DNA of 64,000 nt from Paenibacillus sp. JCM 18996 (GCA_001313085.1 BBFE01000012.1:22447-86446); one strand, 5' to 3'; counted from the first letter of the stretch, positions 29,795 through 40,894 are shown. Notes: generated by a model from the letters alone, not told the origin. Made by a program: numbers and translations.

Positions 29795-32700
29795 TCAGGA
29801 CGCCGGAATCATCGCTTCTTCGTCCTCCAGTCGCACGGATACGAGCTTGGACACTCCGCCTTCCTGCATCGTCACACCGTAAAGCACGTCGGCCTCTTCC
29901 ATTGTTCCTTTGCGGTGGGTGACGACGATGAACTGCGTCTGCTCGGAGAATTCGCGCAGGTATTCGGCGAAGCGGGACACGTTAGCTTCATCGAGCGCAG
30001 CTTCAACTTCATCCAGCACGCAGAACGGAACCGGCTTGACGCGCAGAATCGAGAACAGCAGCCCGATCGCCGTCAAGGCACGCTCTCCGCCTGAAAGCAG
30101 CTGCAGGTTCTGCAGCTTTTTTTGCCAGGCGGTTGAGCGACAATTTCGATACCGGTCGTCAGCAGGTTGTCCGGCTCCGAAAGAATCAGGTCGGCCCTCC
30201 CGCCGCCGAACAGTTTCGCAAAAAACGACGACGAAGTGCTTGCGGATTTCGTCGAAGGTCGTCCGGAACCGTTTGGACATTTCGCCGTCGATTTCCCGGA
30301 TGATGTTGTAGAGCGTCGTTTTCGCTTCGATCAGGTCGTTCTTCTGCTCATTCAGGAACTGATAGCGCTCATTGACGCGTTCGAATTCATCAATCGCCCC
30401 GAGGTTCACATCGCCTAACGCGGAGATTCCGCGCCTCAGCTCCTTCAACGTGGTTTGGGCCGCCTCGATGTCCTCAGGCACCTTGTATCGTTCTTTCGCC
30501 AGCTCGAAGCTCAAGAAATACTCCTCCGACAGCTTCTTGAGCAGGTTCTCCAGCTCCACATCCAGACGGTTCACGCGCACCTCCGTCTGTCTCAGCTGTT
30601 CCTCGACCTGCTTCAATTCGCTGCGCTGCTCGCGCGTATGGCTCTCCTCCTGCTCCAGCTTGCGCACCCATTCCGAGCGCTCCGCCCGCTTGAACTCGAT
30701 CTGCTCCGTGCACTTCTGCTTACGCTGCCTGAGCGAGTCCAGCTCCTCAAGCTGCCGCGACAGTTCGCTCTCGTTCGCTTCTCGGTCCCGCTGCAGCCGC
30801 TCCAGCAGCTGCAGGTTGGAGGCGAGCTCCCCGCCCAGCGACTGGAGCTCGCTTTCGGAACGGCGCTGCTGCTCCGAAAGCGTTGCCCTTTCCTGAGCGG
30901 CTGCCGCCACGCTTACCTTCAGTTCCGTGAGCTGCTCCTGCAGCTCTTCCTTCTGGGATTCGCTCGCCTTGCGCGCAATCTCGGCCTGGCGGATAGCCTC
31001 CTGCAGGTCGGCTTCCTCCTGATGCTGCTTCGCAAGCGCCGCTTCCGCATCAGCCTTCTTAGCCTGGAAATCCTGCGTCTCCAGGCCGAACATCTCGCTT
31101 TCCTGCTTGTACGCCGCCAGCTGGTTCTCGATCTGTTTGAACTCCGATTCGAGCGAGTTCAGCTCAGCCCTTACCTGCTGCTCCTCGATACGCTTCTGTT
31201 CCCCCTCCTGGCGCAGACCTTCCATCGTCATCATATCTGTCGTAATATCGTGCTTGATCCGGGAAGCGTCCGCTTCAGTGTCTCCAGCCCAGCTTCTGTG
31301 TTACGAATTTCCGCGCCCATCTCGTCGATCAGGCGCTGCCGGCCGAGCAGGCTGGTCGTCTTTTTCTGCTGGCTGCCTCCCGTCATCGATCCTCCTGGGT
31401 TGACGACGTCCCCTTCGAGCGTCACAACCCGGTAGCGGTACTGTCCTTTAGCCGCAAGCCGGTTCGCATCCTCCAAAGTTTCCGCAATCACAACATGGCC
31501 GAGCAGGCTGGAGAAAATCGGGCGATAAGTTTCATCGAACGAAATAAGGTCCACGCCAAGGCCGACAAAACCGGGCGTACTCCCAAGTATCTTCCGTTCT
31601 CCGTCCGGCACCGTCCTTCCGCGGATGACGTCCAAAGGCAGGAAGGTCGCCCTTCCGAGCTGTCTCCGCTTTAAGAACGAAATCGCCTCGCGTCCCTCGG
31701 CTTCACTGCCGACGACGACATGCTGCAGCGCTCCGCCCAGAGCCGTCTCTATCGCAATTTCCACCTTCGCGGGAACCTTGACCAGCTCCGCCACCGCGCC
31801 GTGTATGCCTCGCAGCCCGTCGGGACGGTTCTTGGCTTTCAGCACCTCTTTGACCCCGTGCATAAAGCCGTCGTAGTCGTTCTGCATCTCTACCATCGTA
31901 TCCCTGCGGGAGACGAGAGCGTCAATCCGCTGCTCCCACTTCCGCACCGTGCCCTGCAACTCGTCCACCTGAGCCTGCTTATTTTTCAAAGCGTGGGTCA
32001 CGTCCACGTACCGTGTGCGGACCTCTTCGATCCGCTGCACCGCTTCCTCCAGCTTGGCCTTGAGCTCCTTTCGGCGACCGCCCGCCTGCTCCTTCTGCTC
32101 GAGCCATCTGGCATGGTCTTCGCCCAGCTTGTCCAGCCTTCGCTTGATGCTCTCCATTTGCTGCTCCGCGTAGCGGATCTCGTTGCGCGTCTGCGCCATC
32201 TGGTTGAGCTTTTCCAGCAGCTCCGACTTCAAATGGTCCTCCGCAGTGGAGGAAATGCCGCCCGTCACGCCCAGCAGCCGTTCCTCCTCCCGCGTAAGCT
32301 TCGCCTGAAACTCGGCGAGCTCCACCGACCTCCTGATGATTTTTTTCCCGCATCGCCTCAATTTCAGCTGTTCGTTCCTTGATCCGGACCTCCTGCGCGG
32401 TCACCGTCTGCTCCAGCTGGCTTTGGTTCGCGGCCATATTCCTTCGGCGCTCCTTCAACAGCTCTCCGTGCCCTTCGCATTTCTCGAAATCCTCGCTGAT
32501 CTGCAGCAAATGGCCCTGCAGCGTCTCCAGCTCCTGCTCCAGCCTGCGGGTTTCATAGCGGTGCTTTTCCAGCTTGGCGTCATGCTGATTGACGATCGAG
32601 GCCAGCTGCACCTGCTTCTCCTCCAGCTCGGCCATTTTTTCCTTGGCTGCGCTCCACGATATGTAAATTTGCTCGATTTGGTAGACGTACATCGCAATTT

Positions 32701-33381
32701 CACTGTGCTTAAGCTCTTCCTTCAGCTTCTTGAATTCCACGGCCTTCCGGGCCTGGTTGCGAAGGGGCTCGATCTGGTCTTCCAGCTCCGACACCAGGTC
32801 GTGGATCCGCAGCAGATTTTGCTCCGTGTCCCCAAGCTTCTTCTCGGCTTCCTTCTTGCGCGATTTATATTTGACGATTCCCGACGCTTCTTCAAAAAAA
32901 TAACCCGTCGGTCCTCCGATTTCGTGCTTAGAATTTCTTCGATCCGGCCCTGTCCTATAATGGAATAAGCCTCTTTGCCGATACCTGTGTCCATGAACAG
33001 CTCTGTAATATCTTTTAAACGGCAGGCCTGTCTGTTGATAAAATATTCACTGTCCCCGCTGCGGTGGACCCTGCGCGTAACCGTCACTTCCGCAAAATCC
33101 AAAGAAAGCGCCCCGTCGCCGTTGTCCAGCGTTAAAGACACTTCACCGAAGTTCACAGCTTTTCTCGCGTCGCTGCCGGCAAAAAAATAATATCTTCCAT
33201 CTTTCCGCCCCGCAAAGACCGCGCGCTTTGTTCCCCCCAGCACCCAGCGGATGCCGTCCGAAATGTTGCTTTTGCCGCTCCCGTTCGGTCCGACGACAGC
33301 CGTGATCCCTTTCACAAATTCCAGCTCCGTCTTGTCCGCGAAGGACTTGAAACCGGAAAGCTCGATACGCTTCAAAAACAA
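29795..33381 (-). CDS. smc: Chromosome segregation ATPase Smc (many frameshifts)
   Basis: Smc, with ScpAB, organises and separates chromosomes. In order: the N-terminal ATP site ([20 protein letters not shown]), a long coiled coil, the hinge ([20 protein letters not shown] to [20 protein letters not shown]), a second coiled coil, and the C-terminal ABC signature [17 protein letters not shown] with Walker [22 protein letters not shown] place the start at TTG 33381 ([19 protein letters not shown]), with GAGGTGA upstream, matching B. subtilis Smc; total about 1195 residues. At least seven run errors split it, including a G run near 33233 with one base too many. It lies in the rnc-smc-ftsY order. 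Confidence 0.94.
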
Positions 33382-33588
33382 ATGACTCACCTCAACGCTA
33401 TTGTAACATATCGTTACGCTTCGCTCTATGCCCAAAGGCTATATTAACCGACAAAGTGGCGTGAAGCATCGGAGCCTGAGCGGTTAGAGCAAAGTGCTGC
33501 CGACATTGCCCTCACAGTGGCGTTAACCCTTCGAAGCTCATCCGAATACTTTGCTTTGCGGTGATCCCGGAAGATTACCCGCGGCAAA

Positions 33589-33628
33589 CAAAAAAAGCAG
33601 CAAAACCGGCTTCCCCGTTCTGCTGCTT
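33589..33628 (-). terminator. Terminator between rnc and smc
   Basis: On the minus strand AGCAGCA pairs with TGCTGCT around an AAC...GTT inner stem, followed by TTTTTTTG. It lies right after the rnc stop and suggests that smc-ftsY is also transcribed from its own start or by read-through. Confidence 0.8.
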
Positions 33629-33633
33629 GTCTT

Positions 33634-34334
33634 CTATTGCTCACCGGCCAGCTTTTTTTTCAGCGCCTGTGCGGCCGCCTGCTGCTCGGCTTCCTTCTTG
33701 GACCTTCCGATTCCCCGGCCCAGCGTCCGGTCGTTCATCCCGGCTTCCGAGACGAATTCCCTTTCGTGCGCGGGGCCCCGTTCCTCTACGATGCGGTACT
33801 CGAGTACGCCCATGCCCTGCTGTTGAACATATTCCTGCAGCATCGTCTTGTAATCAACGACTTTGCTTTGTTCCTCATCCGCAAGCTTTGGAAACATATG
33901 CCGCCGTAAAAAAAGACTGCACCGCTTCCAGCCCCTGATCCAGGTAAAGCGCGCCGATAAACGACTCAAAGACGTCCGCCAACAATGAAGGACGGGTACG
34001 TCCGCCGGTCAGCTCCTCGCCTTTTCCCAGAAAAAATATACGAGCCGAAATCAAGGTCCTGGGCAAAACCGACCAACGAAGGCTCACATACGATGGAGGC
34101 CCTAAGCTTGGTCAATTCCCCTTCCGCCTTCTCAGGATACCGGTTGTACAGATACTCCGAAACGGTGAGCTCGAGCACGGCGTCCCCCAAAAACTCCAAC
34201 CGTTCATTATCCGTCGGGTGAGTCGCCCGGTGTTCGTTGACATAGGATGAATGTGTAAAAGCCTGCTTAAGCACATCCTTGCCGGCAAACGAAATTCCCA
34301 GCTTTTGCTGAAGCTGTTGAAGATCCTGATGCAT
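33634..34334 (-). CDS. rnc: Ribonuclease III (two frameshifts)
   Basis: Double-strand-specific RNase for rRNA and mRNA processing. The catalytic signature [20 protein letters not shown] and the second acidic site [16 protein letters not shown] are present, followed by a C-terminal dsRNA-binding domain ([20 protein letters not shown] ... [17 protein letters not shown]). A/T runs near 34032 and 33908 each carry a surplus base. About 232 residues. fabF precedes it. Confidence 0.93.
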
Positions 34335-34381
34335 CTGTCCACCACCTCAATATAGTATTAATTTTCTCCTGAGGCGGTAAT

Positions 34382-35624
34382 TTATGCTTCGTATTTTTTT
34401 TGAGGATAATCGTCGCGTTATGTCCTCCGAAACCGAAGGAGTTGGATAACGCCATCTTCACATCCGCTTTACGGGGCTGATTCGGAACATAGTCCAGATC
34501 GCATTCCGGATCCTGGTTATCCAGGTTGATCGTCGGAGGGATGATTCCGTTCTGAAGTGTCAGGGCGCACACTACCGCCTCAACCCCTCCAGCCGCTCCC
34601 AGCAGATGGCCGGTCATCGATTTGGTTGAAGAAACCGCCAGCTTGTATGCGTGGTCTCCGAAAGTATTCTTGATCGCGGTCGTTTCGGATTTGTCGCCCA
34701 CAGAAGTAGACGTGCCGTGCGCGTTGATGTAATCCACTTCCTCCGGATCGATGCCGGCGTCTCTAAGCGCCATCAACATACACCGTCTTGCGCCGTCAGG
34801 ATCCGGATCTGTGATATGGTAGCGTCGCCGCTCATGCCGTATCCTATCACTTCGGCATAGATTTTCGCGCCCCTCGCCAACGCATGATCCAATGACTCGA
34901 CAATGAGCACTCCGGCGCCTTCACCCATCACAAAACCGTCGCGGTCGATATCATATGGACGGCTCGCTTTCTCGGGAGCGTCGTTGCGCGTGGACATCGC
35001 TCTCATTGAACAGAATCCCGCCAAGCCTGTCGGCCGTATCGTGGATTCCGCTCCGCCGCAGATCATGGCGTCAATTTCACCCATCTGGATCAGCTTGTAG
35101 GAATCCCCAATGGAGTTCGAGCCTGTTGCGCAGGCGGTGACCGTGGTCGTATTCGGACCTTTGGCCCCTGTAGTGATGGATATCTGGCCGGAAGCCATGT
35201 TGGCGATCATCATCGGGATAAAGAACGGGGAAACGCGCTTGGGGCCTTTTTCAAGCAAAATCTTATGCTGCTCTTCCCACGTGCCCAGCCCGCCGATTCC
35301 GGATCCCACCGATACGCCGATCTGTTCCGCATCAATATTGCCGCCGATCGTCAAACCGGAATCCTTAAGGGCCATTTCACTTGCAACCACGGCAAACTGG
35401 ACAAAACGGTCCATTCGGCGCGCTTCTTTTTTTATCCAAATAATCTTCCGGATTGAAATCCTTGATTTCAGCGGCAATCTGGGTACTGTACTCGCTGACG
35501 TCAAAAGATTCGATTCTCGAGACGCCGGACTTTCCTTCCATAAGGCTGCCCCAAAAAAAGTATCCAAATCCTTGCCTATGGAGGTCATGACGCCCATCCC
35601 GGTTATTACAACTCTGCGTTTCAT
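34382..35624 (-). CDS. fabF: Beta-ketoacyl-ACP synthase II FabF (several frameshifts)
   Basis: FabF condenses malonyl-ACP with acyl-ACP in fatty-acid elongation. The active cysteine is in [20 protein letters not shown]; the two histidines are in [14 protein letters not shown] and [13 protein letters not shown]. At the C-terminus a run of eight A must be shortened to six to give the usual [15 protein letters not shown] end, with stop at 34382; the uncorrected frame runs into rnc and is false. Other breaks are near 35557, 35425 and 34790. About 413 residues. Confidence 0.93.
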
Positions 35625-35699
35625 CTCGCACCACCTCTATGAGCCCGTTATATTATATATATTATAAGTCCTGTGTAAGCATAAATAAGCTTTGACGAG

Positions 35700-35743
35700 G
35701 ACCGGAAATAAAGGAGAAGTCCCGCTGTTTAAGGACGGGACTT
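35700..35743 (-). terminator. Possible attenuator between acpP and fabF
   Basis: AAGTCCCG (35717-35724) and CGGGACTT (35736-35743) form an 8-bp stem with an 11-nt loop. On the minus strand the tail is TCTCCTTTATTT, a weak T tract. It may reduce rather than end transcription into fabF, and could help keep acpP highly expressed. Confidence 0.45.
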
Positions 35744-35816
35744 TACATGTTGACAACGTTTGAATCCGACGGCTCCCGCCAAACGGTTAACCGCCGGAGC
35801 TTCAAAGGCTGAAAAC

Positions 35817-36050
35817 CTAGGTATGTGATTTTATGTAATCAACAACTTCTCCTACAGTCGTAATTTTCTCTGCGTCTTCGTCAGAGATTTCCATATCAAA
35901 CTCATCTTCCAATTCCATAACCAATTCTACTACATCTAAGGAATCAGCACCTAAATCCTCTTTAAATGATGCTTCGAGAGAGATTTCAGACTCTTCCACT
36001 CCAAGACGATCGACTACAATTCGCTTAACGCGATCCAAAACGTCGGACAT
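35817..36050 (-). CDS. acpP: Acyl carrier protein
   Basis: ACP carries growing acyl chains on a phosphopantetheine arm attached to the serine in [20 protein letters not shown]. All 77 residues are intact. The ATG at 36050 follows a GGAGGAGGTGA ribosome binding site; the longer upstream reading is not real. It sits between fabG and fabF. Confidence 0.97.
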   Translation of the reverse strand: MSDVLDRVKRIVVDRLGVEESEISLEASFKEDLGADSLDVVELVMELEDEFDMEISDEDAEKITTVGEVVDYIKSHT

Positions 36051-36130
36051 CCGGCTCACCTCCTCCATGGTATTATACGAAAACTGAGAACAAATTACCA
36101 TAGCCCTCTTTTCTATGTTTTTTCTGGGCT

Positions 36131-36181
36131 CCCCGCAAAGTACACGGACTTCACTCCGAAGCTTCACGTCGCTTTGCGGGG
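36131..36181. repeat. 10-bp inverted repeat between fabG and acpP
   Basis: CCCCGCAAAG (36131-36140) and CTTTGCGGGG (36172-36181) are exact complements flanking 31 bp that themselves contain short partial repeats (ACTCCGAAGCTTCAC). It ends 6 bp from the fabG stop. No T tract. It could be a processing or attenuation hairpin. The core CTTTGCGG is shared with the twin hairpins near topA. Confidence 0.6.
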
Positions 36182-36187
36182 TTATAT

Positions 36188-36927
36188 CTACATATACATT
36201 CCGCCGTCGACGTGTATAGTCTGGCCTGTCATATAAGAGGCGTCGTCGGAAGCAAGAAACCTCACCGCTCTGGCAATATCGTCCGGCTGTCCCAGCCGGT
36301 TCAGCGGAATTTGCGTGAGCAGCGCGGACCGGGTGTCTGCACTCAGCTTATCCGTCATATCGGTCTCGATAAAACCCGGAGCCACCGCATTGACGGTAAT
36401 TCCCCTGGAGGCCAGCTCTCTCGCTGTGGCCTTGGTCAAGCCGATGACTCCGGCTTTGGCGGCAACATAGTTGGCCTGGCCCGGATTGCCCAACACCCCC
36501 ACAACGGAGGATATATTGATGATCCTTCCGGAGCGCTGCTTCATCATGGGACGCGTAACGGCTTTAATACAGTTGAACACGCCCTTCAAGTTGGTGGCGA
36601 TGACCTGATCGAATTCTTCTTCCTTCATGCGCATGATGAGGTTGTCGCGGGTAATCCCGGCATTATTCACCAGTATATCCAATTTTCCGAAAGTTTCCAA
36701 CGCCTCAGCCACCATCGCTTCCGCTTCGGCTGCCTGGCTGACGTCGGCGCGCACCCTGAACGCCCTGCGTCCCATCGCCTCGATCTCCCGCACCACCTCT
36801 GCGGCTGCGTTTTCACTTCCGGCATAATTGACGCGACGTCTGCTCCCGCATCAGCGAGCTGCAGGGCGATGGCCCGGCCAATCCCTCTGGATGCGCCGGT
36901 CACTAAAGCTGTTTTCCCTTGAAGCAT
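36188..36927 (-). CDS. fabG: 3-oxoacyl-ACP reductase FabG (one frameshift)
   Basis: NADPH-dependent short-chain dehydrogenase of fatty-acid elongation. The cofactor site [20 protein letters not shown], the NNAG motif ([17 protein letters not shown]) and the catalytic Ser-Tyr-Lys ([25 protein letters not shown]) are present. One base is missing near 36833 ([20 protein letters not shown]). The ATG at 36927 has GGAGGAG upstream. 246 residues after repair. The apparent fusion with fabD is an artefact. Confidence 0.94.
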
Positions 36928-36962
36928 AGGATTTTCTCCTCCTGTTCCACTGCTCATGCGAT

Positions 36963-37908
36963 TTAGGCGCCGATATCGGCATGAAATTTTTTCAAGCGAA
37001 TCCAGGCTGTTGATCGAGACGACCTCAACGGTGCGGTCGATCTTTTTGATCAGGCCTGCCAGCACCGTCCCGGAGCCCAGCTCTATGAAAGTCCGGACAC
37101 CTTGCCCGAGCAGCCACTGCACCGAGTCTTCCCAAAGCACGGGCGAAACGACTTGTTCCACCAGCAGCTGCTTGATCTCGTCCGTGTCCTCGCAAGGCTT
37201 GGCGGTCACATTGGCGATCACCGGCACAGCGGGCCGCTTCACTTGCAGCCCGGAGATTACCTTCAGCATTCTGCCAGCCGCCGGATTCATTAACGAAGAG
37301 TGGAAAGGGCCGCTCACTTCCAGAGGGATCACCCGCTTGGCCCCGGCTTCTTTGCCGCGGTCCACTACTGCCTGCACCCCTTCCTTGGAGCCCGAAACCA
37401 CGATCTGCCCCGGACAGTTGATGTTCGCCATCTCCACTGTTCCGGCTTCTTTCGTCACGATGCGGCACAGCTCGGCCAACGCTTCCCTTTCGGCGCCCAG
37501 CACGGCGGCCATCGCCCCCTGCCCGTCGGGCACGGCTTCCTCCATGAATTGGCCGCGGGAACGAACCGTCCGCAAAGCGTCCTCGAATTCAATTGCCCCG
37601 GCAGCCACGAGCGCGCTGTACTCCCCGAGGCTGTGGCCCGCGACATAATCGGGGGAGATCCCCGACTCCCTGAACGCTTCCAGGAATGCCGTGCTCACGG
37701 TTAAAAGGGCCGGCTGCGTATGATAGGTTCTTTTCAGCATTTCCTCGGGCCCGTTAAAGATAAGCTCCACAAGCCCGCCGCCAATGACCCGGTCCGCGCG
37801 CTCGAAAACATGCTTTGCAGCCTGATTGGCCTCAAACAGGTCTTTTCCCATGCCAACGGCTTGAGCGCCTTGGCCGGGAAAGACAAAAGCGATTTTGCCC
37901 TTCACCAC
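36963..37908 (-). CDS. fabD: Malonyl-CoA:ACP transacylase FabD (one frameshift at the C-terminus)
   Basis: FabD moves malonate from CoA to ACP. The active serine motif GHSLGEYSALVAAGAI and the PGQGAQAVGMGKDLFE start are intact, with the catalytic histidine in SGPFHSSLMNPAA. Removing one A near 36985 gives the natural end SLDSLEKFHADIGA with stop at 36963; otherwise the frame runs into fabG. The GTG at 37908 follows an AAGGAA site. 314 residues. Confidence 0.94.
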
Positions 37909-38028
37909 GTAACCATTCCTTTCCGAATGATGCTTTTATATTGGGCCGCAGTTGCCAGCCAAGTGCCGGCGATAAACCTGCGTGCCCCGCATTTTCCATG
38001 GCCGTTCATTGGCCTGCGGTTCTCCGAA

Positions 38029-39018
38029 TTACCAGACGATGACGGAAGCCCCCCAGGTCAATCCGCCGCCGAAGCCGACCAGCACGACCGTATCGCCTTC
38101 TTTCACGCGCTGCTGCTCGACCGCTTCAGCCAGAGCGATAGGGATCGAAGCCGCAGAGACGTTGCCGTATTTATCCAGATTGATCATACACTTTTCCTCG
38201 GGCAGCTCCAGCCTGTTCAAGGCGGATTGGATAATCCGTATATTGGCTTGATGGGGAACGAGCAGATCGATGTCTTCACGGGCAATTCCCGCTTTGGCCA
38301 AAGCTTCTTCCGCGGCCGATCCCATGATTCTTACAGCAAATTTGAACACGTCCGCTCCTGCCATCTGAATGTAATGGTGCCCGGCACTCAGAGTTTCCTC
38401 CGAAACCGGTAAGCGGGAGCCGCCGCCGCTGATTTTCAGCAGCTCTCCCCCCGAGCCGTCCGCCCCCAGTTCAAAGGATCGGAAGCCGCGGCCTTCAGGT
38501 ACTTCCCCGATCACGACCGCGCCAGCTCCGTCGCCGAACAGTATGCAGGTATTCCGGTCGGTGTAGTCTGTGATTTTGGACAGGCACTCCGCTCCTATCA
38601 CCAGCGCATATTTATACGTCCCTACCGCGATAAAATTCGCCGCGTTCGCGAGACCATATATAAACCCGGAGCATGCAGCGGACAAATCGAAAGCCGCGGC
38701 CTTTTTTTTAGCCCCAAGTTTGTCCTGCAGGATACAGGCGGTCGAAGGAAACGACATGTCGGGAGTCACTGTAGCCACAATAATCAAATCCAGTTGGTCC
38801 GCGGTAATGCCGGCATTCTTCAGTGCCAGCTCCGACGCCGCAAGCGCCAAGTCTGAAGAGGCCTGCTCGGCGGAGGCGATCCTTCTTTCGCGGATCCCCG
38901 TGCGCGTTACGATCCACTCGTTGTTGGTTTCCACCATGGTTTCCAGCTGTTCATTCGTCAATACCCGTTCCGGCACATACTTTCCGGTACCCAATATACC
39001 CACCGGTTTAACGTTCAT
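38029..39018 (-). CDS. fabH: Beta-ketoacyl-ACP synthase III FabH
   Basis: FabH starts fatty-acid synthesis by condensing acetyl- or branched acyl-CoA with malonyl-ACP. The catalytic cysteine lies in DLSAACSGFIYGLANAANFI, histidine in LLVPHQANIRIIQSALNRLE and asparagine in LDKYGNVSAASIPIALAEAV. Length 329 aa, intact. Its start overlaps the plsX stop by 11 bp. In B. subtilis fabHA lies elsewhere; here it is inside the fapR operon. Confidence 0.96.
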   Translation of the reverse strand: MNVKPVGILGTGKYVPERVLTNEQLETMVETNNEWIVTRTGIRERRIASAEQASSDLALAASELALKNAGITADQLDLIIVATVTPDMSFPSTACILQDKLGAKKKAAAFDLSAACSGFIYGLANAANFIAVGTYKYALVIGAECLSKITDYTDRNTCILFGDGAGAVVIGEVPEGRGFRSFELGADGSGGELLKISGGGSRLPVSEETLSAGHHYIQMAGADVFKFAVRIMGSAAEEALAKAGIAREDIDLLVPHQANIRIIQSALNRLELPEEKCMINLDKYGNVSAASIPIALAEAVEQQRVKEGDTVVLVGFGGGLTWGASVIVW

Positions 39019-40020
39019 CCGTTTCTCCTCGCTTCTCTACGTTGATTTCTCGGGAAATCGACTCCACCAGCCTGTTTTGCAGTGCCGTCCTGGTCTGGCG
39101 TATCGCGTTCCTGAAGGCGTTCGCATCCGAGGAGCCGTGGCTTTTCATGCACAATCCGTCGATGCCAAGCAGCGGTGCACCCCCCGTGCTCCGAGTAATC
39201 CAGCTTATTCTTGAACTGCTTGAGGCCCGACTTCAAAATCGCCGCCGCCAGCTTGTTGTACCAAGTCCGCGTGAACTCCTGCTTTAGCATGGAAAAAAAA
39301 TCGTTCCCGCCGCCCCCTCGATCGATTTCAGCATAATATTGCCCGCAAATCCGTCACAAACGACCACATCGCACGGGCCGTTCAGAATATCGCGGGCCTC
39401 CACATTGCCCACAAAATGAATCGGCGCCTGCTCCAGCAAAGGAAAAGCCGCCTTCGTCAGGTCATTTCCTTTTCCCGCTTCCGTCCCCACATTCAGCAGG
39501 CCGACGCGGGGCTTGTCGATGCCGTGCACCCTGCTGCGGTAAATGCTGCCCATGACCGCATACTGAACCAGATTCTCCGGCGAAGCTCCATATTCGCGCC
39601 CAGATCGAGAGCAAGCGTCCCCCGGCCGTCCACGGAGGGAAGCATCGGGGCGAGCGCAGGCCGCTCGATCCCCTTGATGCGGCCGATGATCAGCAAACCG
39701 GTTGCCATCAGAGCGCCGGTGTTTCCGGCGGAAATCATCGCATCCGCCTCCTGTTCGCGAACAAGCCTTCCCGCCACAACCATCGAAGCGTTCTTCTTCC
39801 TTCGAACGGCTTTCACAGGCTCGTCTTCCGCGGTGATCGTCTCGTCCGCATGGATAATGTCGATATTATCGGGCTTTTCCTTTAAAAAAGGCTCAATCTG
39901 CGCCTTGTCGCCGACCAGCAGAATGCGCACATCGTTCCATTCCTTCGCCGCAGCGACGGCTCCTTCCACAACAGCCGAAGGAGCGTGGTCTCCCCCCATG
40001 GCGTCAACAGCAATCCGCAC
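39008..40020 (-). CDS. plsX: Phosphate acyltransferase PlsX (frameshifted)
   Basis: PlsX converts acyl-ACP to acyl-phosphate for phospholipid synthesis. The N-terminus [20 protein letters not shown], the [10 protein letters not shown] block and [17 protein letters not shown] are diagnostic. Breaks near 39580 and 39180 need an inserted base and one near 39297 a deleted A. The C-terminus ends [15 protein letters not shown] at 39008, overlapping fabH. It follows fapR as in Bacillus. Confidence 0.93.
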
Positions 40021-40049
40021 AAAGTTTTCCCCCTTATCGCCTATAACCG

Positions 40050-40597
40050 TTATTTCGCCGAGTGTACAATGAGAAGATTTCCTTCAAACACAAGTTCCTC
40101 ACCCACATACGTCAGCACTTCCACTTTAGCTTTGCCTTTCGATTTCGATCGGACGTAAGCTTTGGCGACGCATTTTTTTCGTGCAGCTTCACGGATCGGA
40201 TGAACCTCAGCTCTGCAGACGCGGTCAGCGCAATTTCATCGTTAATGATCGCGACAGCCAGGGAGTTGGCCTGAGAAAATATGTGATGCCCACGGGCGAT
40301 TTGCGTTCTGCTGAACACATGCTCTTCCTTGATTTCAAACATCGAGATGCCGCTCTTGTCAAGCTGCAGGTCGATCACTTCGCCGATGACCTCGCTTAAA
40401 GGCAGGGATCTTACCTCGTCGTAAGACTCGGCCATCAATTTGATGCGCTCCCTCAGTTCGGGAATTCCCAGTTCCAGCCGGTCCAGCCGGATCGTCTGGA
40501 TGCTGACACGGAACAGCTTGGTCAATTCCTCATCGGTTATAAAAGGGTTATCTTTAATGGCTTGGGCCAACTCCTGCTGGCGCTGCCGTTTCGGCAT
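40050..40597 (-). CDS. fapR: Malonyl-CoA-responsive fatty-acid repressor FapR (one frameshift)
   Basis: FapR represses fatty-acid and phospholipid genes and is released by malonyl-CoA. The N-terminal DeoR-like HTH ([20 protein letters not shown]) precedes a hot-dog fold domain ([20 protein letters not shown]). A run of seven A near 40168 must be shortened by two to give [20 protein letters not shown] and the end LLIVHSAK, stop at 40050. The ATG at 40597 is preferred. A GTG 18 bp earlier is the alternative, while the longest reading from 40777 crosses the promoter. 181 residues. Confidence 0.92.
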
Positions 40598-40654
40598 CCG
40601 TTCGATGGCCGTCACCCCCTGTGTCTGCGCAGTCCGGCTCGTATAGTACGTTGT

Positions 40655-40672
40655 CTTATTACCAGATACTAA
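40655..40672 (-). promoter_or_regulatory. FapR operator
   Basis: On the minus strand ATTAGTATCTGGTAATAA matches the known palindromic FapR site (core TTAGTACCTGGTACTAA) with two differences. It begins 4 bp after the -10 box of the fapR promoter, so bound FapR would block transcription start: autoregulation of the whole operon. Confidence 0.8.
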
Positions 40673-40675
40673 TCG

Positions 40676-40704
40676 TAGTATATATAAAATACGCACAATT
40701 GCCA
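40676..40704 (-). promoter_or_regulatory. Sigma-A promoter of the fapR-plsX-fab operon
   Basis: On the minus strand TTGGCA (40704-40699), a 17-bp spacer and TATACT (40681-40676). It is followed at once by the FapR operator. Confidence 0.8.
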
Positions 40705-40724
40705 AGTCCGCAAAAAAAATGTCC

Positions 40725-40773
40725 CAACGCAAAAAAAACTGTGCCACAATCGGGGGGTCTTTTTTTTTTGCGT
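40725..40773. repeat. Inverted repeat with A/T runs upstream of the fapR promoter
   Basis: AACGCAAAAAAAA (40725-40737) and TTTTTTTTGCGTT (40761-40773) are complementary, with a 23-nt loop containing GGGGGG. It lies between the rpmF terminator and the fapR -35 box. Run lengths are uncertain because of the general homopolymer errors. Confidence 0.45.
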
Positions 40774-40852
40774 TCACGCCGCAGTATCCTTCAAAATTTG
40801 ATTTACCAGCACTTCTCCACCGCCGCCGAAACTCATAAGTTCCTTCACAACC

Positions 40853-40887
40853 AAAAAAACGGCGCCCCCCGTCCCGGAGCGCCGTTT
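40853..40887 (-). terminator. Terminator after rpmF
   Basis: On the minus strand AACGGCGC...GGCGCCGTT forms a GC-rich stem followed by TTTTTTTGG. It separates yceD-rpmF from the fapR operon. Confidence 0.85.
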
Positions 40888-40894
40888 CATGACA

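Noticed and set aside
34267..34779. FabF extended into the start of rnc
   Set aside because: The reading depends on an inflated A run; the natural KKYEA stop lies at 34382.
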